Shown here: positions 1 to 7,887 of the stretch, piece by piece
Position numbering within the stretch: position 1 is the stretch's first letter
Layout: every line of letters begins with the position of its first letter
Source: Desulfocurvus vexinensis DSM 17965
GTDB lineage: Bacteria; Desulfobacterota; Desulfovibrionia; Desulfovibrionales; Desulfovibrionaceae
Direction: 5' to 3'
Assembly (NCBI RefSeq): GCF_000519125.1
Contig: NZ_JAEX01000001.1
Location: forward strand, 558,001-622,000
Length of the DNA: 64,000 bases
The notes under the pieces: generated by a model
What the model was told of the DNA's origin: nothing
What the model saw: only the letters and a program-made list of their open reading frames with translations
Databases searched by the model: none
Made by a program: the position numbers and the translations under genes

Positions 1-831
1 GGTCATGGCCTTCGGGATGCGCGCCTTCCCGGCGTAATGGAAGTCCATGACCAGCCCCCGGCGGAGATCCTCATAGCGCGCCAGGCGCGACAGATCGTGC
101 CAGGTCCAGCGTTCGGCGAGGTGGCCGTCCAGGGTGCAGGACAGGGGCTGACCGGCGGCATTGCGCTCCCAGCGCACCGTGCTGCCGCCGGGCAGCTGGG
201 CCCGGATCAACCCGCCGTGCGGGCCGTAGGTGAAGTAGGTGGTGCCGCGTTGCGGGTCGCGGCGCACGCTGAGGGTGCCGTCCGGGCCATACCATAAACC
301 TACGCCTCCCATGCGCCGGAGCTTGTCGTCCTGATACTGCAGTTCCATGCGCACCATGCCCAGGGCCTCGCTGCGGCTCATGACCCGGCGCCCCGCTGCA
401 TCGTAGGCGTATTCCTCGGTCAGCCGTCCATCGCGGCGGGCTTCCACCAGGCGCCCCTGCCTGTCGTAGGCGTACTGCGTGATCACCGTGCGCGGGCCCA
501 GCCTGTGGCGCTTGCGGACGATGCGACCGCTTTCGTCACGTTCCAGGGTCAGGGCCGAACCTGCCCGGCCCTGGACGGGCGCCGCACCCGGGGCCTGCGG
601 GAGGTGCCGCTGTCCCGTCGAGGCCCGGGGGGCCGACGCATTGCCTTCGTTTGGCCTGCCCGGCCCACCCTGGCCGTCGCCAAAGAGCTGTGCGAAGTAG
701 GCCGCCGATCCGAAACGCTCCCGGGCTGCCGCCTCCTGGCGTTGACGCGCGTGCTCGTCCGCCTTTGCGAAGACTTCCGCCCCGAATTGTCCGCCACCGT
801 GTCTGCCTGTCCTCTCGCGCCCCTTGCTCAT
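1..831 (-). CDS. Rhs/YD-repeat protein, N-terminal 277 residues (3' end outside window)
   Basis: One open frame runs from ATG at 831 to the window edge without a stop. A good Shine-Dalgarno (GGAGGAG) lies just upstream. The first ~95 residues are low-complexity and polar with no signal peptide or membrane segment. From about residue 95 the sequence becomes YD-repeat-like, with YAYDRQGRLV near 120-129 and YAYDAAGRRV near 141-150, followed by degenerate beta-repeat units (WYGPDGTLSV, YFTYGPHGGLIRA). This is the pattern of Rhs/YD-repeat shells, which often enclose a C-terminal toxin. The C-terminus is not visible, so a toxin role is inference. Few canonical YD units are present and the N-terminus resembles no known Rhs N-domain that I recognise. 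It is transcribed alone from its own promoter. Confidence 0.75.
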   Translation of the reverse strand, partial: MSKGRERTGRHGGGQFGAEVFAKADEHARQRQEAAARERFGSAAYFAQLFGDGQGGPGRPNEGNASAPRASTGQRHLPQAPGAAPVQGRAGSALTLERDESGRIVRKRHRLGPRTVITQYAYDRQGRLVEARRDGRLTEEYAYDAAGRRVMSRSEALGMVRMELQYQDDKLRRMGGVGLWYGPDGTLSVRRDPQRGTTYFTYGPHGGLIRAQLPGGSTVRWERNAAGQPLSCTLDGHLAERWTWHDLSRLARYEDLRRGLVMDFHYAGKARIPKAMT

Positions 832-964
832 GGCTGCTCCTCCCTGGCTTTTTTCGCCTTTCATCGGGTACGGCATCCCCGCGCCATGGCTGGCAATGGT
901 GCTCTGCCCTTGGGGATTGCCTCATTCGCTGTGGCGTGTCCTCGTGACCGTGCCGAAGGGTGTC

Positions 965-993
965 CGTATAGGCGAATATTGCCTATGTGTCAA
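965..993 (-). promoter_or_regulatory. sigma-70-like promoter for the Rhs/YD gene
   Basis: On the minus strand, TTGACA (988-993) and TATACG (965-970) are separated by exactly 17 bp, which is near consensus. The spacer contains a near-palindrome (GGC AATATT GCC with one inserted base) that could be an operator. The predicted 5' leader to the ATG at 831 is about 125 nt. Confidence 0.65.
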
Positions 994-1192
994 GCGGGGA
1001 AGATGAAAAATCCTTGCTCGTGGGTGCGCGCGGTCGCGGGGCGTTGGCGATGGGGATGGCGGCCCTGCAGCGGCAATCCGGAATGCGGCGCAGGCACGCT
1101 GGGATGTGGCGGCCCCCGCGCCCGGTTCCATGGTGCGGCGAAAAAGGCCGAGGGTGGCGGCAAGGCAAGGCGGGCGGGACGCGAAATTTGTG

Positions 1193-1260
1193 AGGATCGG
1201 GGGACGGCGAGGATCAGGGGACGGCGGGGAGTGGGGGACGGCGAAGAGCGGGGGCTACGG
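1193..1260. repeat. Four imperfect tandem 17-bp repeats
   Basis: Units start at 1193, 1210, 1227 and 1244. The first three share GGGGACGGCG at their 3' ends; the fourth is the most degenerate. They lie just downstream of the dnaJ-like gene's stop codon. Confidence 0.7.
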
Positions 1261-1296
1261 GGCGCGGGGCGGCGCTCCGCTTGCGGGCGGAGGGCT

Positions 1297-2109
1297 CTAC
1301 AGGGCCATCAGGCGCAGGTAGAGGTCGCCCTTGAGGGGGCCGAGCTTGCGGCCCAGGCCGCGCAGGCGCAGGGCGCGGCCGATGACGTAGTCGGGCGGGA
1401 TGGGCACTTCCACGGTGATGGGGTCGCCGGACCAGGCGCGGCGCACCTGCAGGCGCAGGCGGTTGCCGGGCAGGAGCTGGGCGGCGGGCAGGCGCACGGT
1501 CTGCTCGTCGTCCATCTGGCGGCGGACCCAGCCCTTGAGCCCGCGCCACAGGCCGAAGGTCAGGTCCAGGGACATTTCGCGGTCGCCCCAGCGCAGGGCC
1601 AGGCTGCGGCTGCGCGTGACCCCGGGGGCTCCCGGGGCCCCGGCCGGGGCGCCCCGGCGGATCTGGCTGTAGATGTCCTCGAAGACCTTGCGCGCGAAGG
1701 GGTCGTTCAGGATGTTCTTGAGCACCTCCTCCTTGCGGTAGAAGAAGCGCCCGTCGGCCCCGGGCCGGGGCCCGGCGGGGCCCGCGCCGTTGGCGGCCCC
1801 GTTGCCCGTACCGTTGCCCGGGGCCTTGGCCTGGGCCTGGGCGCGGTAGCGCGCGGCGCCCTCGGCCTGGTCCGCCGTGGGCTTGGCCTCGGGGCGCGCC
1901 CCGGGGCGGGGCGGCGGCTCCTGGGCCAGGGCCTCGCGCAGCAGCACGTAGGCCTCGTTGAGCTTCTGGAATTCGGCGTGGGCCTGGGGGTTGCCGGGGT
2001 TCAGGTCGGGGTGCAGCTCGAAGGCGCGCTTGCGGAAGGCCGACTTCACGTCGTCCAGGCTCGCGCCCTTGTGCAGGCGCAGGATGCGGTAGCACTCGCG
2101 GATGTCCAC
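1297..2109 (-). CDS. DnaJ-domain protein (CbpA-like, short)
   Basis: 270 residues. The N-terminal J domain carries the diagnostic HPD tripeptide at about residues 33-35 (AFELHPDLNPGN), so it should stimulate an Hsp70 ATPase. A Gly/Ala/Pro-rich linker follows (about 85-130), then one beta-rich C-terminal substrate-binding region (IPPDYVIGRALRLRGLG) as in DnaJ/CbpA C-terminal domains. There is no zinc finger. I chose GTG at 2109 because it lies 12 nt after the upstream gene's stop with a G-rich ribosome site; a longer upstream extension is open but overlaps the YkgJ-family gene and is Arg/Pro-rich noise. It is the last gene of a three-gene operon with the YkgJ-like and CoA-binding proteins, which do not explain its client. 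Confidence 0.85.
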   Translation of the reverse strand: MDIRECYRILRLHKGASLDDVKSAFRKRAFELHPDLNPGNPQAHAEFQKLNEAYVLLREALAQEPPPRPGARPEAKPTADQAEGAARYRAQAQAKAPGNGTGNGAANGAGPAGPRPGADGRFFYRKEEVLKNILNDPFARKVFEDIYSQIRRGAPAGAPGAPGVTRSRSLALRWGDREMSLDLTFGLWRGLKGWVRRQMDDEQTVRLPAAQLLPGNRLRLQVRRAWSGDPITVEVPIPPDYVIGRALRLRGLGRKLGPLKGDLYLRLMAL

Positions 2110-2120
2110 GTCGCCCCCGG

Positions 2121-2579
2121 CTAGTCGGGCAGGTTCAGCAGGGCGCCGGGCGCGCCCTCGTCGGTTTCGTCCACGCCCAGGGCGCGCACGTAGGCCAGCC
2201 CCTGGCGGCGGAACTCCGCATGGCCCGCCGGGGCGCACACGCCGGGGCAGTCGTCCTGGATCATCTCCCAGCTGGAGCGGTCCACCAGGTTGCCGCGAAA
2301 GAAGGGCCAGGCCCGGCAGATGTCCGGCCTGCCCGCATGCACGGCGCAGCCGCGCTCGCGGCTGTAGAACACGCAGAACCCGTCATCCCCGCAGCGCAGG
2401 CGGACCTTGCCGCCCACGGTCTCGGCATAGCGTTCGGCCATGGCCGCCTCGGGCAGGCCCAGGTGCGCCGCCAGGCGCGCGCGGTCGCGCGCGGCCAGGA
2501 CGATGCCCCCCGTGCCCTCGCAGCAGTGCCCGCACATGCGGCACACGAAGACCACGGGTGCCTGCGGCGCGGCGCTCAC
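2121..2579 (-). CDS. YkgJ family cysteine-cluster protein
   Basis: About 152 residues. The N-terminus has CRMCGHCCEG (CxxCxxCC, residues ~13-20), followed by further cysteines at CGDDGFC, GCAVHAGRPDIC and DDCPGVC. This is the arrangement of the YkgJ/Fe-S-or-zinc cluster family (UPF0153), of unknown molecular function. Start GTG at 2579 overlaps the stop of the upstream CoA-binding gene in a GTGA arrangement with GGAGG nearby, suggesting translational coupling. An ATG a few codons upstream (about 2597) is possible. Metal binding is expected from the family; the role is unknown. Confidence 0.85.
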   Translation of the reverse strand: MSAAPQAPVVFVCRMCGHCCEGTGGIVLAARDRARLAAHLGLPEAAMAERYAETVGGKVRLRCGDDGFCVFYSRERGCAVHAGRPDICRAWPFFRGNLVDRSSWEMIQDDCPGVCAPAGHAEFRRQGLAYVRALGVDETDEGAPGALLNLPD

Positions 2580-2986
2580 AGGCCAAGCCTCCGCCATTCG
2601 ACCATCAGGCAGGCGTCTTCCACCACACGGATGCCCGACCCGGCCAGCACGGCCCCGGCCTCGGGGCTGGTGATGCCCGACTGCATCCAGAAGGCCAGGG
2701 GCCGGGGCGCCAGGGCCAGGGCCTCGGCGGCGTGGGCCGCGCAGTGCTCCGGCGCGCGGAATACGTTGACCAGGTCCACGGCCACGGGCACCTCGGCCAG
2801 GCTGGAGTAGGTCGGCAGGCCCCACACGTCGCGGCGCCTGGGGTGCACGGGCACCACGGCCAGCCCCGCGTCCATGAGGGCGCGGCCGACCATGTCCACC
2901 GGGCGGCCCGGCTTGTCCACGGCGCCGATGACGGCAACGGTCTTGACCTTTTCGAGCAGGGTCTTTAGCTCATCGTCGAACAGCAT
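2576..2986 (-). CDS. CoA-binding (Rossmann) protein, YccU-like
   Basis: 136 residues, the usual length for stand-alone CoA_binding domain proteins. The N-terminal Rossmann motif VAVIGAVDKPGRP and the later VVPVHPRRRDVWGLPTY and LAFWMQSGITSPEA segments match the succinyl-CoA-synthetase-like CoA-binding fold. ATG at 2986 has a GGAG site upstream. First gene of the operon running to the dnaJ-like gene. The ligand is expected from the family to be CoA, but no pathway can be assigned. Confidence 0.85.
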   Translation of the reverse strand: MLFDDELKTLLEKVKTVAVIGAVDKPGRPVDMVGRALMDAGLAVVPVHPRRRDVWGLPTYSSLAEVPVAVDLVNVFRAPEHCAAHAAEALALAPRPLAFWMQSGITSPEAGAVLAGSGIRVVEDACLMVEWRRLGL

Positions 2987-3080
2987 GGCATCTCCGCAGG
3001 GGGGCCGGGCCGCAAGGGCCGTGGCCGGGAGCCCTGTTCTGTGTGAAAAACACCGCCCCGTCAAGCATCCCGGAGGACCG

Positions 3081-4109
3081 ATGACCCAGCGCCTGACCCC
3101 CGAGGCCGCCCGCGCCCTGTATGAAAGCCAGGACGTGTTCGCCCTGGGCCGCATGGCCCACGCCCGGCGCCTGGAACTGCATCCGGAGCCCGTGGTCACC
3201 TACATCGTTGACCGCAACATCAACTACACCAACGTCTGCGTGTCGGGCTGCCGCTTCTGCGCCTTCTTCCGCGCCCCTGGGGACCCGCAGGGCTACGTGC
3301 TTTCGCATGGCGAACTGGAGGCCAAGGTCCGCGAAACCGTGGAGCTGGGCGGCTACCAGATCCTGCTCCAGGGCGGCATGCATCCGGACCTGGGGCTGGA
3401 CTTCTACACGGACATGCTGGCCTTCCTCAAGGCGCGCTTCCCGCAGGTGGCCATCCACGGCTTCTCGCCCACGGAAATCTGGTACCTGGGCCAGGCTGCG
3501 GGCCTGGGCCACGCCGAGGTCCTCCGTCGGCTGGTGGCGGCGGGGCTGGACTCCATCCCCGGCGGCGGCGCGGAAATCCTCACCGAGCGCATGCGCGCCC
3601 TGGTCTCGCCGCGCAAATGCACCGCTGCGCAGTGGCTGGAGGTCATGCGCGAGGCCCACGCCCAGGGCCTGCGCACCACGGCGACCATGATGTTCGGCCA
3701 GGGCGAGACCCTGGACGAGCGCATCGAGCACCTGGACCGCCTGCGCGCGCTCCAGGACCGGACCGGCGGCTTCACGGCCTTCATCCCCTGGACCTTCCAG
3801 CCCGCCAACACGCGCCTGGCCGCGCCCGAGGCCTCGGCGGTGGACTACCTGAAGACCCTGGCCCTGGCGCGGCTGTACCTGGACAACGTGGCCTCGGTGC
3901 AGGCATCGTGGGTCACGCAGGGGCCCATGGTCGGGCAGCTGGCCCTGCTGTGGGGCGCCAACGATTTCGGCTCGACCATGATCGAGGAGAACGTGGTGGC
4001 GGCGGCGGGGGTGCATTTCCGGCTGCCCGAGGCCGAGTTGCGGCGGCTGGTGGAGGCCGCCGGGTTCGCCCCGCGCCGCAGGACCATGGATTACACCCTG
4101 CTGGAGTGA
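3081..4109 (+). CDS. mqnC: Cyclic dehypoxanthinyl futalosine synthase (radical SAM)
   Basis: 342 residues. MqnC cyclises dehypoxanthine futalosine in the futalosine route to menaquinone, in the cytoplasm. The radical SAM cluster CVSGCRFC (C53, C57, C60) followed by AFFRAPG is the typical MqnC signature. Family-typical segments LQGGMHP, GFSPTEIWYL, SIPGGGAEIL and IPWTFQPANT are present, and the length is normal. ATG at 3081 has CGGAGGA seven bases upstream. Other mqn genes are not in the window, so the pathway is dispersed. MqnE is the main alternative, but the C-terminal half reads as MqnC. The next gene starts within a few bases, so the two are probably co-transcribed. Confidence 0.9.
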   Translation: MTQRLTPEAARALYESQDVFALGRMAHARRLELHPEPVVTYIVDRNINYTNVCVSGCRFCAFFRAPGDPQGYVLSHGELEAKVRETVELGGYQILLQGGMHPDLGLDFYTDMLAFLKARFPQVAIHGFSPTEIWYLGQAAGLGHAEVLRRLVAAGLDSIPGGGAEILTERMRALVSPRKCTAAQWLEVMREAHAQGLRTTATMMFGQGETLDERIEHLDRLRALQDRTGGFTAFIPWTFQPANTRLAAPEASAVDYLKTLALARLYLDNVASVQASWVTQGPMVGQLALLWGANDFGSTMIEENVVAAAGVHFRLPEAELRRLVEAAGFAPRRRTMDYTLLE

Positions 4110-4113
4110 CGCG

Positions 4114-4512
4114 GTGACGACCTTCTGGATGTACGGCCTGGGCCTGTGGCTGGTGCTGCTGGCCCTGGCCATGCTCAACGGCGCGGCGCGGGTGCTCGTG
4201 AGCCAGCCGCGCCTGGGGCCGGACCGCGCGCGCCAGGTGCACACCGTGCTGCTGGCCCTGGCGGCCCTGGGGCTGGCCGTGCCCTTCGTGCGCGCCCAGG
4301 GCGTGGCCCAGGCCGGGCCGCTGTGGGGCCTGGGCGCGGCCTGGGCCGGGCTGACCGTGGCCTTCGAATGCGCCATGGGCCGTGCCCGGGGCCTGCCCTG
4401 GAGCGAGATCTTCGCCGACTGGAACCTGGCCCGGGGCCGCCTGTGGCCGCTGTTCCTGCTGGTTCTGGCCGCGGCGCCGTGGTGTGCGGCGCGCCTGACC
4501 CTTGCCCCGTAA
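4114..4512 (+). CDS. Four-helix integral membrane protein, unknown function
   Basis: 132 residues with four hydrophobic stretches at about 5-25, 41-60, 66-85 and 108-126. A conserved-looking polar loop, AMGRARGLPWSEIFADWNL, lies between helices 3 and 4. GTG start at 4114 is four bases after mqnC's stop, suggesting one transcript; the 3' end is 19 nt short of the next start. No motif identifies a function. The mqnC linkage could hint at a quinone or membrane context, but that is only positional. Confidence 0.75.
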   Translation: MTTFWMYGLGLWLVLLALAMLNGAARVLVSQPRLGPDRARQVHTVLLALAALGLAVPFVRAQGVAQAGPLWGLGAAWAGLTVAFECAMGRARGLPWSEIFADWNLARGRLWPLFLLVLAAAPWCAARLTLAP

Positions 4513-4531
4513 CCCCGACCCGGGAGCCCCC

Positions 4532-5359
4532 ATGTCCGCCCCGTTTTCCGCTGCCTCCGCCCCCCTGTGCTGGGCCCACCGCGGCCACAGCGCCGCCTTT
4601 CCCGAGAACACCCTGCCCGCCTTCGAGGCCGCCGTGGCCGCCGGGGCGGACGGCGTGGAGCTGGATGTGACCCTGTCTGCCGACGGGCGCCTGGTGGTCA
4701 TCCACGACGCCACCCTGGAGCGGACCACCAACGGCCACGGCCCGGTGAGCGCCCGGCCCTGGGCCGAGTTGGCCGGGCTGGACGCCGGGGCGTGGTTCGG
4801 CCCGCAGTTCGCGGGGGTGCGCCTGCCGCTGCTGGAGGAGGTGCTGGAGGCCGTGGGCCGCCGGGTGCTGGTGAACATCGAGATCAAGCCCGAGGCGGCC
4901 TGCGTTCCGGCCTGGGCGCCGGGGGTGGAGCCCGTGGAGCGCCAGGTGGCGGCCCTGGTGCGGCGCATGGGCCTTGGGCGGCGGGTGGTGGTCTCCAGCT
5001 TCAACTACCAGAGCCTCATCACCCTGCGTTCCCTGGACGCGGAGCTGCCCCTGGGCGTGCTGTGCGAGGGCGAGGCCAATGTGGATTTCCTGGCCCTGCT
5101 GGGGGCCATCGGCGCCGCCTCGTTCCACCCCTGGCTGGACGCCCTGGACGCGGACCTGGCCGGGCGGGTGCGCGCGGCGGGCTATGGGCTGTTCCCCTGG
5201 GTCTACACCGCCGCCAACACCCCCGAGGGCATGGCCCGGGCCCTGGACCTGGGCGCCACGGGCTTTTTCGCCAACGACCCCGCGCTCTTCCTTGCGGCCA
5301 GGGCCACCCGGGCTGCCCGGCCCACCGGGACCGCCCCGGGCACGCGCGCGGGGCGCTGA
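4532..5359 (+). CDS. Glycerophosphodiester phosphodiesterase
   Basis: 275 residues, no signal peptide, so a cytoplasmic UgpQ/GlpQ-like enzyme hydrolysing glycerophosphodiesters to glycerol-3-phosphate and alcohol. The catalytic N-terminus AHRGHSAAFPENT is clear, then GVELDVTLSADGRLVVIHD (metal-binding acidic residues and second His), LVNIEIKPE and the C-terminal GLFPWVYTAA. ATG at 4532 follows a GGGAG site. It lies third in a plus-strand run with mqnC and the membrane protein. Confident at family level; the exact substrate is unknown. Confidence 0.9.
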   Translation: MSAPFSAASAPLCWAHRGHSAAFPENTLPAFEAAVAAGADGVELDVTLSADGRLVVIHDATLERTTNGHGPVSARPWAELAGLDAGAWFGPQFAGVRLPLLEEVLEAVGRRVLVNIEIKPEAACVPAWAPGVEPVERQVAALVRRMGLGRRVVVSSFNYQSLITLRSLDAELPLGVLCEGEANVDFLALLGAIGAASFHPWLDALDADLAGRVRAAGYGLFPWVYTAANTPEGMARALDLGATGFFANDPALFLAARATRAARPTGTAPGTRAGR

Positions 5360-5424
5360 TACGCCGACGAATCCCCGGGCAAGGGGTTGGTTGGTCACCC
5401 GGGGCGGGCGCGCCGCGCGCTGAC

Positions 5425-6693
5425 TCAGCCCCGGGCGCCCACGCCCACGAAGAGCTTCTTGGCTTCCATGACCTTGTGCAGGTAGCGCCGCGTCTCCTCG
5501 GCGGGCAGGCGGGTGCGCAGGTGCTCGTAGACCTGGGCCGGGCCCAGGGCGTTGATGCGCGCGGTGGCCCGGGCGCGGTCGGCGTCGAAGCTGCGCAGCA
5601 CGGCGCCGGACCCGCCGTTGTACGCCGCGATGACGCAGTATTCGCGCGACACCGGGTCGGCCACGGCGTCCAGGTGGCGCGTGTCCAGCAGGTGCAGGTA
5701 GGCCGTGCCGTAGAGCACGTTGTTCTCCGGCTCGAAGAGGAATTCCTTGCTCGGCTGGCCCTTCTTGCCCGACAGGAACAGGGTCACGTCGGCCCCGGCG
5801 GTGCCGGGCACGATCTGCATCAGCCCGAAGGCCGGGGCGGAGCTGACGGCGAACGGGTTGAAGTCGCTCTCGGTCTTCATGATGGCGTAGACGAGGTTCT
5901 CGCTGACGCCGAAGCGCCGGGCGCGCTCGCGCACGGTGGCGGCGTAGCGCGCGGCGCGCACGTGCAGGTGGCCGGGCACCAGCTCGAAGCGCACCGCGCG
6001 CGCCGTGAGCGGGCCTGCGTCGCCCTGCACCGTGCGCGCGGTCGTGCCCCGGGCCACCAGCTCGCGGGCGAAGGCCTTGGCGCGCCATTCCCAGCGGATG
6101 TCCTGGCCCTGGAAGTCCTTGACCTGCCCGTAGAGGAAGGGCTCGTCGCCCAGGGTGATGTCCGAGGCCGAGTAGAGGTCCACGGCGCGCGGGTCCGCCG
6201 GGGCGAGGACGGTGGCCGTCACGGCGGCCTCCAGGCTGGCCTGGGGCGCCCGCTGGTCCACGGTCTCCACGGTCACGACCCCGGTGTCGAAGTCCACCAT
6301 GGCCCGGCTCTTGTAGTCGCCGCTGTATTTGACGTAGCGGCGCGGGGTGGGCTCCTCGCGGTCCTTGGGCCCCCAGATGCCGTCCACGGCCTTGCGGAAG
6401 GCCGCCAGGCGGTCCTTGAAGGCCTTGAGGTCCCAGGCCAGGGCCTGGGGGTTGGCCGCGTAGCGCACGGCCTTTTCGGCGGCCAGGACCTGGGCCCCGG
6501 CCACGTCGCCCGTGGCCAGGATGCGTGCGGCGCGCACGGTGTCGCCGGCGCTGCATGCGGCCAGCAGCAGACACAGCGAGGCCAGGAGCAGGCGCAGCGG
6601 GCGCGGGCGGCCCGGGGGCAATGGCGCGTGGCGCCGGGCGGGGCCGGAGGGCATCGCGCGGCCCGGCGCCCCGGGGCTTTTGGAGCTCGGCAT
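5425..6693 (-). CDS. mltC: Lipoprotein murein transglycosylase, MltC-like
   Basis: 422 residues. The N-terminus is a long Arg/Pro stretch, then a hydrophobic segment ending in lipobox LAAC (Cys ~47), so it is probably a lipid-anchored periplasmic protein. Residues ~80-230 form the MltC-type N-terminal domain (AFRKAVDGIWGPKD, YVKYSGDYKSRAMVDFDTG). Residues ~260-400 are the SLT domain, with catalytic Glu in AIMKTESDFNPFAVS, GLMQIVPGTAG and AYNGGSG. It cleaves the glycan strands of murein. The start is uncertain: an internal ATG near 6654 gives a more usual signal-peptide length. It converges on the phosphodiesterase gene across 65 bp. Confidence 0.88.
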   Translation of the reverse strand: MPSSKSPGAPGRAMPSGPARRHAPLPPGRPRPLRLLLASLCLLLAACSAGDTVRAARILATGDVAGAQVLAAEKAVRYAANPQALAWDLKAFKDRLAAFRKAVDGIWGPKDREEPTPRRYVKYSGDYKSRAMVDFDTGVVTVETVDQRAPQASLEAAVTATVLAPADPRAVDLYSASDITLGDEPFLYGQVKDFQGQDIRWEWRAKAFARELVARGTTARTVQGDAGPLTARAVRFELVPGHLHVRAARYAATVRERARRFGVSENLVYAIMKTESDFNPFAVSSAPAFGLMQIVPGTAGADVTLFLSGKKGQPSKEFLFEPENNVLYGTAYLHLLDTRHLDAVADPVSREYCVIAAYNGGSGAVLRSFDADRARATARINALGPAQVYEHLRTRLPAEETRRYLHKVMEAKKLFVGVGARG

Positions 6694-6823
6694 GGCCCGA
6701 ACCTAGCCCAAAAAGCGGTGAACCGGAAGAGTGCCCCGGCGGGGAGTCCGCGACGGCGGAGGCAGGGCCGCCGGGGCCGACGAGAGGGAGGCGGCGCGGG
6801 GCGCGGGCCGGAGCCGCGCGCGT

Positions 6824-7294
6824 TCAGCTGCGCAGGGTGGCCGTCAGCCGTGCGGGCGTGAGCAGCAGGTCCAGGGCGTCGCAGATGTCGGTGCACACGG
6901 CGTCGGCGGCCAGCAGGGCCGCGCCCGCCGCGCCTTCGGCCAGGATCACCGCGATGCCCACCCGGGCCAGGGCCAGCATGGGCGCGTCGATGCGCCCGTT
7001 GCCCACGGCCACGCAGCCCGCCGGGCCCAGGCGGCGCACCAGGGCGGCCTTGGCCTCGGCCTGCCCCGTGGCGGGCAGGGGCTCCAGGGCCACGCCCAGC
7101 TCGCGGGCCAGCCGGGCGGCGTTGCCGCGCGTGTCGGCGCTGGTCAGATGGATGGACAGCTGCGCGCCCAGGGCCTCCAGGCGCCCGGCCACTCCCGGCA
7201 GCAGCGCGCCGTCCACGGTGAGCGTGCCGTTGAGGTCCAGCACCAGGTGGGTCAGCTCCAGGGCGCCGAAGCCCGGGATGTCCGCGCGCAGCAT
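6824..7294 (-). CDS. Soluble P-type-ATPase-like HAD protein
   Basis: 156 residues. The HAD motif I is LVLDLNGTLTVDG, i.e. D-x-N-G-T-L-T, close to the DKTGTLT phosphorylation motif of P-type ATPases. Motif II is in IHLTSADTRGNA and the C-terminal acidic loop is GNGRIDAPML. The family is the 'soluble P-type ATPase' group of HAD phosphatases, with no membrane part. Start ATG 7294 is eight bases after the upstream small gene's stop. The neighbour has an HMA-like fold, so the pair resembles separated pieces of a metal-transporting P-type ATPase. Biochemical role unknown. Confidence 0.8.
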   Translation of the reverse strand: MLRADIPGFGALELTHLVLDLNGTLTVDGALLPGVAGRLEALGAQLSIHLTSADTRGNAARLARELGVALEPLPATGQAEAKAALVRRLGPAGCVAVGNGRIDAPMLALARVGIAVILAEGAAGAALLAADAVCTDICDALDLLLTPARLTATLRS

Positions 7295-7302
7295 GGCTGT
7301 GC

Positions 7303-7617
7303 TCAGGCCCGGCCCTGTTCCAGGGTCTGTTGCAGGGCGGCCAGGGCGGCCTCGGCCTCGGCCTGCCCGGGGCCGAAGAAGGCGCGGACCTGCTCGTCGG
7401 GCAGGACCTGCGGGTCGTAGCGCAGGGTCACGGTCATGGCGAAGACGTTCACGTCCAGGCCCAGCACGCCCCGGGGCAGGGGCGTGGCGCCGCTGGCCAG
7501 GCCCTTGAAGCGCGCGTCGCCCAGGATGGCGGGGTTGACCCCCAGGCGCAGGGCGCCGGGGGCGTGGTCCTTGAGGGTCAGGTACTGCCGGGCCTGGAAC
7601 AGGGTGGCGAGGTCCAT
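7303..7617 (-). CDS. Small HMA_2-like domain protein
   Basis: 104 residues: a short N-terminal helix, then PGALRLGVNPAILGDARFKGL, a beta-alpha-beta pattern with GLDVNVFAMTVTLRYDPQVL, ending in an acidic Ala-rich helix. The spacing and the final 'strand plus Y-D-P' resemble HMA_2 domains of P-type ATPases, but no CxxC metal site is present. ATG 7617 with AAGGACGGA upstream. It directly precedes the soluble P-type-ATPase-like HAD gene and is probably co-transcribed with it. The family assignment is by pattern only. Confidence 0.65.
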   Translation of the reverse strand: MDLATLFQARQYLTLKDHAPGALRLGVNPAILGDARFKGLASGATPLPRGVLGLDVNVFAMTVTLRYDPQVLPDEQVRAFFGPGQAEAEAALAALQQTLEQGRA

Positions 7618-7711
7618 GGGGGGTCCGTCCTTGGGGTGGAATGTGCCGCCGGGCGGCGCCCGATGGATAAACCATGCCCGGAGGCTTGGCAACCCGGGGC
7701 GCGCGCGTCGT

Positions 7712-7806
7712 GCACGGCCCCGGGCGGCCGCGCGGGTTGCCAGGTCCGGACAGGTCTCCCCGGCGCTTGCCCGGGGCACGGCCCCGGGCGGTCGCGCGGG
7801 TTGCCA
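7712..7806. repeat. 31-bp direct repeat, two copies, with an inverted half-copy
   Basis: Copies at 7712-7742 and 7776-7806 match at 30 of 31 positions and end in GCGGGTTGCCA. An inverted copy of that end (TGGCAACCCG) begins near 7687, allowing a hairpin. It lies in the divergent gap between the HMA-like gene and the M24 peptidase gene, the likely promoter region for both. Confidence 0.75.
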
Positions 7807-7887
7807 AGGGGGGCGGTCTTTTCGTATGACCGTGGGCCCGGGGAATCGATTCCCCTTTCCTCTCCCCACCCGAACCCGGAGCGCCGC

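Larger units (their letters stand above)
832..1296. other. Intergenic region between the Rhs gene and the dnaJ-like gene
   Basis: It holds the Rhs promoter and leader on the left and, from 1193 to 1260, four tandem 17-bp GC-rich units. No convincing coding frame is seen; open frames here show no protein-like pattern. Confidence 0.6.

Noticed and set aside
505-2124. Long plus-strand open frame opposite the Rhs and dnaJ-like genes
   Set aside because: It is antisense to well-supported genes with clear motifs and has only Gly/Ala/Arg-rich composition, as expected in very GC-rich DNA.
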